Program-made: the position numbers and the translations under genes
Shown: in pieces, positions 1 to 9,941 of the stretch
Layout: the number at the start of each line of letters is the position of its first letter
How positions within the stretch are numbered: the stretch's first letter is position 1
Origin: Luidia sarsii
Taxonomy: Eukaryota; Echinodermata; Asteroidea; Paxillosida; Luidiidae
Length of the DNA: 64,000 bases
Assembly: GCA_949987565.1 (NCBI GenBank)
Contig: OX465104.1
Location: 5,919,248 to 5,983,247 of the forward strand
Reading direction: 5' to 3'
The notes under the pieces: model-generated
Told to the model about the DNA's origin: nothing
Databases searched by the model: none
The model's input: only the letters and a program-made list of their open reading frames with translations

Positions 1-1008
1 ACGGCCAGAGTCACGCAGAATGGCTGATGGGATTGAAGACTATAAATAAATGAATACATTGGCTCAGGTGTGGAGACAGGAGGAGAACAAGCATTGCGTC
101 AGAAAGCTGGCTCGCTGGAAAAACAGACAGATTCTGTTTCATCACCTCTGTTTGGCGCGACTCCGATTCAGACTCGAGTCTCCTCTTTCCATAAAGTGGA
201 ACTCCGACTTGAGTCAGGATAATTCAAAATGACTTCAACTGGGACTCAGGAAATAATGTTCAAAGATTCATGATAATTTGAAATAATGCTCAATCCCAGC
301 CAAACTTTGGATTTTGAATGTGTAGTGGTAATAACTAATTACCTACCAAGTTTCGAGAAGATTGGCCAATGGCTGATGTGTTTTTTGATACCGCAAATCA
401 GAACAAAAGCAATAGCTTTTCCTGTTTGCCAGAAGGAATTGGCCTAGGGTAGCCTGACTGGCCATCAAAGAAAGAGAAATGGAAGCATTTGGTGGCCATG
501 GTGGCCTCATCAGAATGCCTCAGGCCGGTGCACAGGTCTGTAAGGCTTCCCTCTGACCTCTGGACGACCTGTCTCTGTGCAGGCATGTGCGGAAACCATC
601 TGGCAGTCGGGGGAACTGGCCCACTCAAAAAAAAACTTGGCCACCACCACTCGACCGACTGTTGACAGTTTGTACTTGGAGAGGGGATGGAGGGGGGGGG
701 GCATGGTTGATGAAAGTAGAATAATATACATTTCGCTGTCCTGTCAGGTTATGATGTCCCGAGCGTAAGCCGCCTCGATCCTCTCCCCCTTCAACCTCCC
801 CCTTCTCCCCCTCCTTCCTCCCCATCAAGCATTCCTGAGTCGGCAGATGAACAATTTCACAGTTTGGTCAAGGGCCACATGCCAGATGCATGAGCTCGGT
901 GTGACGATATTAACTGCATCGTGGATTACTATACTATGAGTTGGAGGTCTTTGCAATGCTAACTCTAATGAGATTTGAAGGATTTCATGGCGAGAATGGC
1001 AGGAGTAG
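1..1008. other. No gene seen
   Basis: Unique, AT-moderate sequence. Short ORFs have no gene-like composition or splice context. Confidence 0.5.
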
Positions 1009-1134
1009 TAGGTTTGCGGTGACACCATGTTAAATTCTATTTTGTTTGTATGTGTGGTTCTAAATAGAACCGGAGGAACTCTTTGAGTTTCAGAACCAAA
1101 CCGAAATCGAATTTTACATGGTGTCACCGCAAAC
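1009..1134. mobile_element. Foldback MITE, family C
   Basis: Inverted arms start TAGGTTTGCGGTGACACCAT and end with its complement, around a gttct...agaac centre. The sequence aatgctaactct occurs on both sides (955-966 and near 1143), perhaps a target duplication. Related copies are at 11573 and 18519. Confidence 0.75.
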
Positions 1135-1309
1135 CTATTACTAATGCTAACTCTGCCCGACCCTTTACTATGGGGGAATGGTTGTTACTGGGGCAGAAGT
1201 ATTGTATTTCCTTTTCGTAAAAGTTTCTTCTTTTTAAAAATTTGTTTGACTTAAATTTAAAAAAAGTAGAGCTGCATCCACTTTGTGTGGTCCCCGAGCT
1301 GCTGCAGCC

Positions 1310-1590
1310 ATGTTTACTGCAATTTGTTGTTTGCATCTGAATGAAAGCGGGGACGTGGTCCCTGGAGATATTACAGTTATTGGTTGAATGCTGACTGGCG
1401 CCCCCACCCCGGCAAAGACTAGTTTTTAATTTTTTATTATTTATACAAAACCCAATCCCGCCAACTACGGGCAAGAATGACAAACAGCGCTTAGGCGGAT
1501 AGTAAGAGGTGGATAGCTCAGATGGTAAGAGTGCTGGTGCGCAAAACAAGATGTCTCGGGTTCAAGTCCCTGTCCAGTCAAAGTTTTCGT
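1310..1590 (+). mobile_element. tRNA-derived SINE, family A
   Basis: The body carries tggcgcccccaccccggcaaa. The tRNA-like part, at about 1510-1579, has an A box (tagctcagatggtaagag) and a B box (ggttcaagtcc). Its tail, aaagttttcgttgcca, is shared with other copies. Confidence 0.75.
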
Positions 1591-2021
1591 TGCCATTTTT
1601 TTCAAAAATCTTTAAGATCGGTTTAAAGATCCAGCGCTCCTTGAAAGCATTCCCTGTCAGTGTACTTTCTTCATACATTTTTTTGTGGGGGGGGGGGGGG
1701 TAGGGGAGGAGGCTGTAGGAATTGCCTTGAGCAAAGTGTCCTTGCTGTCAGCATTCTGATATTGAGGTGTGTGTGGATGCTCGCAAAAGAAGAAGAATAA
1801 GAAGAAGTTTCGATTGAAAAGTAACACCTAAAAAGCACGGGAGTGGGACTTGTTGCTTCAGGCATCGAGAATTTCACGAACTTGGGCTGGCGAGAAGACG
1901 TATGCGAATGAATAATTACATGCTGGGGCTTCGGTTTTTTTTAGACACATTTACCTTGCTTGTAAATCCCCCTCAGAAGTGCTTAGGACTTTCTTGACTT
2001 TTTTCTCTCGAAAGTCGCAGC

Positions 2022-2023
2022 CA

Positions 2024-2084
<61 letters not shown>
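2022..2084 (+). repeat. (TC)n microsatellite
   Basis: A near-pure TC run abuts an A-rich tract and the next SINE. Confidence 0.95.
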
Positions 2085-2088
<4 letters not shown>

Positions 2089-2099
2089 AAAAAAAAAAA

Positions 2100-2440
2100 A
2101 AAATGGCAAGGAAGACATTGACTGGATCAGATTTTGAACCCTAGACCTCTGGTTTTGCATAACTGAACTATCTGACCTCTGGTTTTGCATAACTGAACTA
2201 TCTGACCTCTGGTTTTGCGAAACTGAACTATCTTACCTTTTGAGTTTTGCCTAACTGTGCTATTTGGGCTATCCAGCCCTTAGATGGCAGCCTTCCCAAA
2301 TAGTCAACTAGTGTTTGCCAGGATGTGGGGGTGGCAGTCAGAAGCAATTCAACCATTATCTGTCGTATATCTGCAGGGATCACACCCCCGCTTTCATTAA
2401 GATGTAAACAACTAATCGTTGTAAACCTGGCTACAGCAGT
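2100..2440 (-). mobile_element. tRNA-derived SINE, family A, with internal triplication
   Basis: A reverse-strand copy: the B box (tttgaacc), then the anticodon-arm segment gacctctggttttgcataac present three times in about 30-bp units (2144-2236), then the body to the gggatcacaccccc motif. The triplication is local to this copy. Confidence 0.75.
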
Positions 2441-3147
2441 TCGGGGATCACACAAAGTGGATGCAGCTTTTTCAATTTAAGTGAAACAAAAAAATTAAAG
2501 TCCACCACAAAAATAAACTGATTTGAATGGAAAATGAAACGATGTCAGGGCTCCTGACAAATAGGGAAGGGGTGGATCAAAGCCTCCATGCCTATTCTGA
2601 CTGGATCAGCTAGGGGTCCAGATAGAATGGAGGCATTCACGTTTTTCATCGTTGCAGTACATTCTAGACAATGATAATTCAGGATGGATTGTTGTTTTAA
2701 CTTTTCTAGGTCAGATTTTATAGCCTAGTTATCTGTTAGGGCAAGAGGATTGGACAAACAAACATCATGATGGGTATTCTATGGGGTAAAACGTGCATGT
2801 CATCATGGCCGTCTTCATTAAGATGCGCGGCCCCTGGGGACTACGGACAAGTAGTGTGGCCCAGAATGTGAAGAATTTGCCTGTCCAGGCGACTCCAGCG
2901 AAGGAGGGAGGGAGGGAGGGAGAGGGCCGGGGTGTTCCTAAACAGCTCAGAATTCAAACTGTTGACAGGTTTCAAGCCTGACCTGAGTTCTGAGGATGCC
3001 AAGTGTGGCATCATTTTTTTTTGGGGGGGGGAGGGGGGAAATGTCCACATTTTAAATGGGACTCGTTGATTCGAGAGACCTCCTTGGACAAATGACCAGC
3101 TGGCATCACTGACCAGCCATGTCCATTTTGCAGCCAATGTCCAGGTG
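2441..3147. other. No gene seen
   Basis: A direct repeat of gaatggaggcattcac-type text and a (GGGA)n patch near 2905. Nothing gene-like. Confidence 0.5.
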
Positions 3148-3690
3148 GTATTGGAGGGGCAGGGAGAGGGACAGGGAGAGGGACAGAGACAGGGACAGGG
3201 ACAGGGACAGGAACAGGGACAGGGACAGAGACTGGGACAGGGACAGTGACAGGGACAGGGAAAGAGAGAGGGACAGGGACAGGGACAGGGACAGAGACAG
3301 GGACATGGACATGGACATGGACAGGGACAGGGACATGGACATGGACAGGGACAGGGAAAGAGCGAGGGACAGGGTCAGGGACAGGGACAGGGAAAGAGAG
3401 AGAGAGGGACAGAAACAGGGACAGGGAGAGGGACAGGGAAAGAGAGAGGGACAGTGACAGGGACAGGAACAGGGACAGGGTCAGGGTCAGGGTCAGGGAC
3501 AGGGACAAGGACCGGAACAGGGAAAGAGAGAGGGACAGGGACTGGGACAAGGACAGGAACAGGGAAAGGGGGAGGGACAGGAACAGGGAGAGGGAGAGTG
3601 CCAGGGACGCGGGATGGGGAGAGGCAGAAGGAGAGGGACAGGGAAGGGGAGAAAGAGAGGGAGGAGAAGGAGAGGGAGAAATGTCGAGGC
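3148..3690 (+). repeat. (GGGACA)n purine-rich satellite
   Basis: About 540 bp of GGGACA units with variants GGGAAAGAGAGA and ATGGAC. It is open in several frames, which explains the Arg/Asp and Pro/Val false ORFs. Confidence 0.95.
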
Positions 3691-3694
3691 TTTG

Positions 3695-4960
3695 CCTTAA
3701 GATATAAAGTCACAGTAACCATCCCCATTTTCCAGGATTTGTCTCCTCCATCATATTATTACCAGGGGAGGGGAGGATGCACTCCCAATGACAGGCGGGA
3801 AGCACCGCGGCCCACTTACGCCCGACAGAATCTTCTCGAGTACAAAAGCTCAGACACTCCACAGACATGTTGTAGAACACACGAGTTAACAATGGGTGAA
3901 TGCACGGCAGACAACCTCCCAAACAGACCCTCGTCAGATATTTGATCAGTGCCATAATCCCTGAGGTCCTCCACCATTACAGAGGACCGTTTTTTTCTTG
4001 CTTTTCCCGACTCGGAGAGCCTGCCCTTTTGAATCGGGGACATTGATAAGGAGCAAGGCAAGGCTAACGATCGCTGAGCCTTCTGTCTTTCACATCTTAT
4101 TTTTAATATTGTTTTGTTGGTAGTTTTTTATTTTAGTTTTTTTTTTTAGTGATGACCTTATAGTTGTTGAGGCAAGTGTTTGCAAGTTGTTTTTTTTCTT
4201 GCAAGTACCCTTTTGGGCCACCTGCTGTGACTATCTCCCTCCCCAATCCCTCCTCTGCTGCCTCCCTCTACACACCCCCCTCGTGCCTGAGTCAGGAGAT
4301 AAAACGATGCTATACAAGTCCCCCACCTACTCCTTGCCTCTGGATTCAGATCATCCCCTCCCCAACCCCAACCCCCCCTCCTAAAAAAGAAGAAGAAAAT
4401 ACAAAATTTAAAAGTCCCCCCTAATTTGCTTTTATCCCCGCTCCCTTAACCATTGATCCCGTTGCCTCCTTTTCACCGGGCTCTTGCCCGGGATCACACA
4501 GCCCATTAGCGCCCATTCAGGCCCCCTCTTTTGTCGGGATTCACCGGGATAAGGAGGGGAGGAGGGAGGAGGGAGACCCATGTACGCTAAGCACCGAAGC
4601 CTGCCCTCTCTCCCCCCTCCTCCCCTCAATCCTAAAGGGCTTGGGAGTCTACCCCCTTTCACAGACCTAACCCCTTCTTTTATTGCCTTGTCAACGACAG
4701 TTAGACATCAATCCCTGCTAACAAAAACTCGTCCCTTGACATGCTAAGGAACATTCCAGAACTATCTGTGGACTTGTAGTAGCCTGCCTGAACCAAGGTA
4801 CTCAGTTTTCTTTAATATTTTCTTCTTGTTTTTTTTTTCTATCTCATTTTTTTTCGGACGAGAGTTGCAAGTCCTTGACTGTCCTTAAAAGAGTTTAGCA
4901 ACTTTGACGGGAGGGAGTCTAATGAGTTTTGACCGATACATTGCGTTAAGACCTTTAGCC
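3695..4960. other. No gene seen
   Basis: Pyrimidine-rich stretches at 4220-4450 and 4590-4640. Nothing gene-like. Confidence 0.5.
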
Positions 4961-5540
4961 GATTGTGATGAGCCCAAGGTGGACTGGACGGATTGAATCG
5001 AGAAATGTTCGCAAACGTTGTATGAGCTTATTTCTGTTTGGCTGTAGTGCCTGTACAGTATTTGTACGCACGGATTGATGCAAGCATCATTTGGTTTGGA
5101 AGTGTCTGTGCAAAAACAGGTTTGTGAATTTTCCCTTCAAAGGGATTGTGATGAGCCCAAGGTGAACGGCTTGAATGGAGAAAAGTCTCATTTTGTTTGG
5201 AAGTATCTGTGCAAAAATGGGTTCGTGAATTTTCCCTTCAAGGGATTGCGATGAGCCCAAGGTGAACGGCTTGAATGGAGAAAAGTCTCATTTTGTTTGG
5301 AAGTATCTGTGCAAAAACAGGTTTGTGAATTTTCCCTTCAAAGGATTGCGATGAGCCCAAGGTGAACGGCTTGAATGGAGAAAAGTCTCATTTTGTTTGG
5401 AAGTATCTGTGCAAAAACAGGTTCGTGAATTTTCCCTTCAAAGGATTGCGATGAGCCCAAGGTGAACGGCTTGAATGGAGAAAAGTCTTATTTTGTTTGG
5501 AAGTATCTGTTCAAAACCAGGTTCGTGAATTTCAGAGGAA
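4961..5540 (+). repeat. 100-bp tandem repeat
   Basis: The block gatgagcccaaggtgaacgg recurs at 5150, 5250, 5350 and 5450, a period of exactly 100 bp. An older diverged unit starts near 4971. The units differ at only a few positions. Confidence 0.93.
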
Positions 5541-6007
5541 TCTTTAGCAAAGCTCCTGTCCTTCTGGGGAGATTTTGTTGATGAGTAGACAGAGTAGTTC
5601 AAAGTTTTGTTTGAAGAAAGAAAAAAAATCAACAACCTCTAACCCCGATTCGTTGCCAAAGTTTCTCCTTCTGGGAAACTTGTAGAAGCACTTTGTGGTT
5701 GCAGTGATCCATTACATGTACATGTACTATCAAACCCACACAATTTCTCTGAATTTGCCATTTCTTTGCTCGTGCATTTTTCTTCCCGTCTTCGTTCTTG
5801 CTATCCAGTGCTGTGGTTTGCAATGGGCAAACAACATGCAATCAATGGCCCAATTAAGTTTCATTAATAATTTGCTTTCTACATTGTTGTGTATTCTTGT
5901 TCTTTTTTTTTTTTTTCGCCTTTTGTGATATGTATTTTGGTTTGTCGTTTTCAATTTGTGTTTTCTTTCGTTTTTTCTTTCGCTATTTTTTTTTTTTTTT
6001 TGCACAG

Positions 6008-6026
6008 TCAAAATGAGGAGGAGCCC
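6008..6026 (+). CDS. ANKFN1: Candidate 19-nt microexon with an ANKFN1 start codon (MRRSP)
   Basis: A long poly-T tract ending in gcacag precedes, and a perfect gtaagt donor follows, only 19 nt. It contains ATG AGG AGG AGC CC, which leaves two bases over. The exon at 9688 needs exactly two bases, and the join gives MRRSP-GDVRKAHSMENLL. It would also read in frame as an internal microexon. This is an inference from splice signals and phase only. A promoter-like motif cluster lies downstream, at 6757-6984, which argues for at least one alternative first exon. Confidence 0.35.
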
Positions 6027-6279
6027 GTAAGTTGGGATCACTGGCTGTGGCCCATTCTTATGCCAGAGGGCGGTGTTGACCCTGTTCAAAGGCCCATGTA
6101 AGGAGCATCCTCTCTCCCCCCTCAGACTTTAGAACAGCTGGTTTTGCTGTGGTGGGCTTCAACTAACAGTGTTGCCTTTATAACACACATTTGCTTCCAC
6201 ATCATACTAACATAACAACTCATAGCTAACTACCGGTAACTGTATGTGGGTTCTACCTTTCAGAGGCTGGATTCAAATG

Positions 6280-6380
6280 AAGGGATGCGGCTATGGCTGT
6301 TGCTATGGGCAGCGGCTCATCTGACTGTGCTGAAGTCATGAGCCAAGCTCTGCCCCAGCCAAAGCCACATCCCTTTGTCT
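6280..6380. repeat. Short foldback repeat
   Basis: ggatgcggctatggctg...cagcggctcat is answered by atgagccaagctctg...cagccaaagccacatcc on the other arm. It is an imperfect hairpin of about 95 bp, perhaps a MITE remnant. Confidence 0.45.
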
Positions 6381-6756
6381 GGACCTGGCCATATTTTAAG
6401 CCTTAGTGAGACGGACTTGTGTTAACCTTTGCTCTTGTTTCCAGATTTTGTCCGACGCTGGATTCTGATAAATGATGTGTGATATTAAGGAGGCCCTTCT
6501 AGGATGGAAATTCAAGGGTCGTTGTCAGGACAGTTCTCCATTGCTCAAGTGCATTGATGCTATGACGATATGTACAGCAATGCTTGACAGCCAATTTTAG
6601 GTGTCAAACAATGACAAGTTCAACGATGCCAAACCAAACAAAAAATTTGGATAAGATTTGAAGGCTTGCATGGGGGAAGCACAATGTGGATAGTTTGTGG
6701 CAAAGATCCTGTAGCGCGCACGATAGCCTACTCATGCACAAAAGGTGAAGTCACTC

Positions 6757-6984
6757 GGCGGCCATTTTAGTAAGCAACGGAGTCCTCTGTCGTCTGCTTT
6801 CGATGCTCCGGAAGTGAAGCGGGAAAGTCACAAACAGTGACAAAGATACAACATTGGATGCGTGAACAGAATGCGATAACTTTTGATGTGATGTGACCGC
6901 GCGATGGAGCGCATGCGTGTGACCTTGCTTAATAAAATGGAGTGCAGTGCGTACTTCATCCGGATGCAGTGTGATCTCGCGAGA
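6757..6984. promoter_or_regulatory. Promoter-like motif cluster (YY1-type, NRF1-type, TCTCGCGAGA)
   Basis: There are three known metazoan core-promoter motifs in 230 bp: GGCGGCCATTTT at 6757-6768 (YY1-like, reverse), GCGCATGCGT at 6909-6918 (NRF1-like) and the perfect palindrome TCTCGCGAGA at 6975-6984. CpG is locally raised. A possible donor (aag|gtgggg) at 7074 could close a non-coding first exon of ANKFN1. It could equally serve a divergent transcript. Confidence 0.4.
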
Positions 6985-7319
6985 GCAGGACCAGAGATAC
7001 AATCAAAACAACAGGAATTACTACTACCTGACTACCACTTATTACTGTTTGAATGCAATCAATGGTTTCATAAGGTGGGGATCAGCGTGGCGTCGTCCCG
7101 GTCTCTGACACAGCTCCGAGCAGGCTTCTAATCAATTCCCCCCACCCTAACCCCCCCTCCCCCTCTATGGTCCAAACCTCATTTGATGATTCGCATATCA
7201 AATTTCCTGTTTGCCGCACGGTTTCTGAACGCTTGGGGGGGGGGGCAACCAGGCATGCCTGACTGTAGGAGGGGTGGGGTGGAGGGATTGCGGCAGTGTC
7301 TTGCCACTCTGTGTTGAGA

Positions 7320-8040
7320 ATCTGTTGATGGGATCGGATTGGATGAGATCAAGGGCGGATCAAGGACCGATGAAAGCTGGATTGGGACTGGATTGGAAGT
7401 GGCTCAGGGGTAGATTACATGTAGGTAAGGATCATGGCTGGATTGAATTCAAATTTGAGGTTAGGGCTAGATACAGTAGAAGCCGGATTGAGGTTAGACC
7501 GAGACTGGATCAAAGTTAGACCGAGACTGGATCAAGTTTGGATTAAGGCTGGATCAAGGTTGGATTGAGGCTGGATCAAGGTTGAGATTGAGGCTGGATT
7601 AAGGCTGGATTAAGCTCAGATTGGGGCTGGATCAAGCTCAGATTCTGGGTGGATCAAGATTGGATCGAGGCTGGATCGGGGTTGGATTGAGGCTGGATCA
7701 AGGTTGGATTAAGGCTGGATCAAGGTTGGATTAAGGCTGGATCAAGGTTGGATTAAGGCTGGATCGGGGTTGGATTGAGGCTGGCTCAAGGTTGGATTGA
7801 GGCTGGATCAAGGTTGGATTGAGGCTGGATTGAGGCTGGATCAAGGTTGGATTAAGGCTGGATCAAGATTGGATTAAGGCTGGATCAAGGTTGGATTAAG
7901 GCCACATTGAGGCCAGATCAAATGCACATATGAATCAATATTAGACAGAGGTCCGATTGAGGCCTGTTCAAGAATGGATCAGCAAAGATGGAACCTGGTT
8001 TATGGCCAGTCTGAGGCTGGATTAAGTATGGATCAAGTCT
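7320..8040 (+). repeat. 11/22-bp minisatellite
   Basis: Alternating half-units GGCTGGATCAA and GGTTGGATTAA form a 22-bp higher-order unit, best preserved at about 7680-7900 and decaying outward. Confidence 0.9.
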
Positions 8041-8269
8041 AGAGAATAGATAACAACAATGGTAGTGTTATCTGATGATCTGAATGGAGATGGAAACTTA
8101 TAAATGCATTGTATGAAATCTTGATAAAATATTTTGTACTTTGGAAAATATTGGGCTTTTTTTTGGCCCCCAAAATGTCTGGGCTGTCATCTCTATTGAA
8201 ACGAGGGTGGGAAGATCATAGTGGATGGAGCAGTTTACTCAGACTAAGCTGCTTGTCTTTTTTTTTTTA

Positions 8270-8610
8270 AAGCTCCTCAGAGACTCCCAGTCTAAGCCCT
8301 TTAGTGAACAGTGCTGTGAGCACACCGCAGAACGCGATCGTTTTCTTGAATTACACTCTCGCCGACTCAAAACACCTCGGAGAAGATGAAGAAGACGACG
8401 ACGACGAAGACGGATGAGAAGAAGAGGGAGGGAAGGTTTCAGGTTGTGGATAATGCAGAAGCCTGCGCGTATATCGCCTGTCCGCAATTTGTTGGTAAAC
8501 AAGCTGTAAAGCTATCTCCGCGATCCCTTAACCTCGGGGCTTTCTCCCGGGTTACCTTTCATTGGCCGCGGAGGACGGGAGAACGTACTTTGAAGTAGGC
8601 AATGTGAGGC
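8270..8610. promoter_or_regulatory. CpG-richer island with CCAAT box
   Basis: A GC- and CpG-richer stretch in AT-rich flank, with ATTGGCCGCGG near 8561 and a repeated gaagacgacgac run. No splice-consistent ORF was found. It may be an alternative ANKFN1 promoter; the evidence is weak. Confidence 0.2.
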
Positions 8611-9508
8611 CGTGAGGTAGTCACCACTGGAGGAAAAAAGAAGAAAAGAAATTTGTATCCCGCTTTTGTTCCTTCAACAGCAAGTTGACATCGAAGACCC
8701 CCACCCCTTCCATCGTTCACTGTGTGCGATACCCCCCTTTGTTGGGAATAAGTCGCTCCGGCAAAGCATGCAACAAGTCGATGCGCTGGAAGAGTGCATT
8801 GCTGTCAAAGGGAGGATATGTATTTACCCTGCCTGTTCATTTCTTGAAATGATGGATGGCTCTGCTCATGCAAAAAACATGGAGTTTATCATTCACTCAT
8901 GATTGCACCCCTAATCGCATGAAAGTAATTCACATTGATTTCTAACGGTACATGCATGTTGTTGGGCATAAACCTATGCCTAACTAACACAGTTTTTATG
9001 TCAGTGATCTCTTCATGGTTAAACGCTGTTTTCCTAACGTTCAGCCACTATCTGCCAGTGCCCAGTCTCCCGTAAAGATTACTCACTCGAAATCCAGTGA
9101 CTATTTGTGCACTTTCATTCATTGCATGATTGATAATTGTTTATTAATCAATTATTGAACATCTTGTTTACATGAGTGAGATCTCTTTTCATGCGTTCAA
9201 ATATCATTGCTTGTCCTCTTCCCTCATTTTTAGGTTCTGTGGTAGGGAAAGGAATGGTGGTTTTTGGAATTCACAGGTCGAGATTTTGTGCTGTAGCTTG
9301 TTACTATGAAACAGAGGATCATGAGCATTCGTGGTGGTTTCCTTGGATGGGATGTGTAAATAATTTGAACGGCTAACCCAAGGCTGTTCCTATTGTACCG
9401 TGTTACTAGATTTTTCTGAAACCATTGAGACTTGCTAGTTCTGTTCAGAATCAGCACCAACTAAACTTAACTCTCTCTTTCCCTATTTCACTCCCTCTCT
9501 ACATATAT

Positions 9509-9660
9509 TTCTCTCTTTGTCTCTGTCTCTCTGTCTCTGTCTCTGTCTCTGTCTCTGTCTCTGTCTCTGTCTCTGTCTCTCTCTGTCTCTCTGTCTCTCT
9601 GTCTCTCTGTCTCTGTCTCTGTTTCTCTGTCTCTGTCTCTCTGTCTCCGTCTCTTCCTGT
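9509..9660 (+). repeat. (TCTCTG)n microsatellite next to an ANKFN1 acceptor
   Basis: A TCTCTG/TCTG array ends about 30 bp before the 9688 exon and supplies its pyrimidine tract. Confidence 0.93.
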
Positions 9661-9687
9661 CTGTGCTTCACGTCAACCCTACTGCAG

Positions 9688-9941
9688 CGGTGATGTCCGC
9701 AAGGCCCACAGCATGGAGAACCTACTCCTGCAGCACACCAGCAGCAGCAACAGCAGCAGCAGCAGCAGCAGCAGTGACCCGACCAAGCCCTCCTCCATCC
9801 CTCCCTCGCCCACCGCCCCCAGCAAGCTCCACCGCAGCTGGTCGGCCAAGAAGCGCAGCGGCAGCAGCACCGAGGTGGACGCAGGGGGCGGGGCCAAGGA
9901 TCGGGCCAAGCGCTACTCCAAGCAGATGACGGACAGCCAAG
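9688..9941 (+). CDS. ANKFN1: ANKFN1 exon: Ser-rich basic N-terminal region
   Basis: The acceptor is cctactgcag and the donor aag|gtaccc. It starts with the third base of a split codon and ends with one base over. It encodes KAHSMENLLLQH, an AGC-type poly-Ser run, a Pro/Ser stretch, HRSWSAKKR and KRYSKQMTDSQ. The first in-frame ATG inside the exon is at 9713. It is preceded by a (TCTCTG)n tract. Confidence 0.8.

Noticed and set aside
3011..3945. Arg/Asp- and Pro/Val-repeat ORFs
   Set aside because: (GGGACA)n microsatellite translation.
6904..7131. A 75-codon ORF in the promoter-like cluster
   Set aside because: Overlaps the motif cluster, no domain, no in-frame link to ANKFN1 exons.
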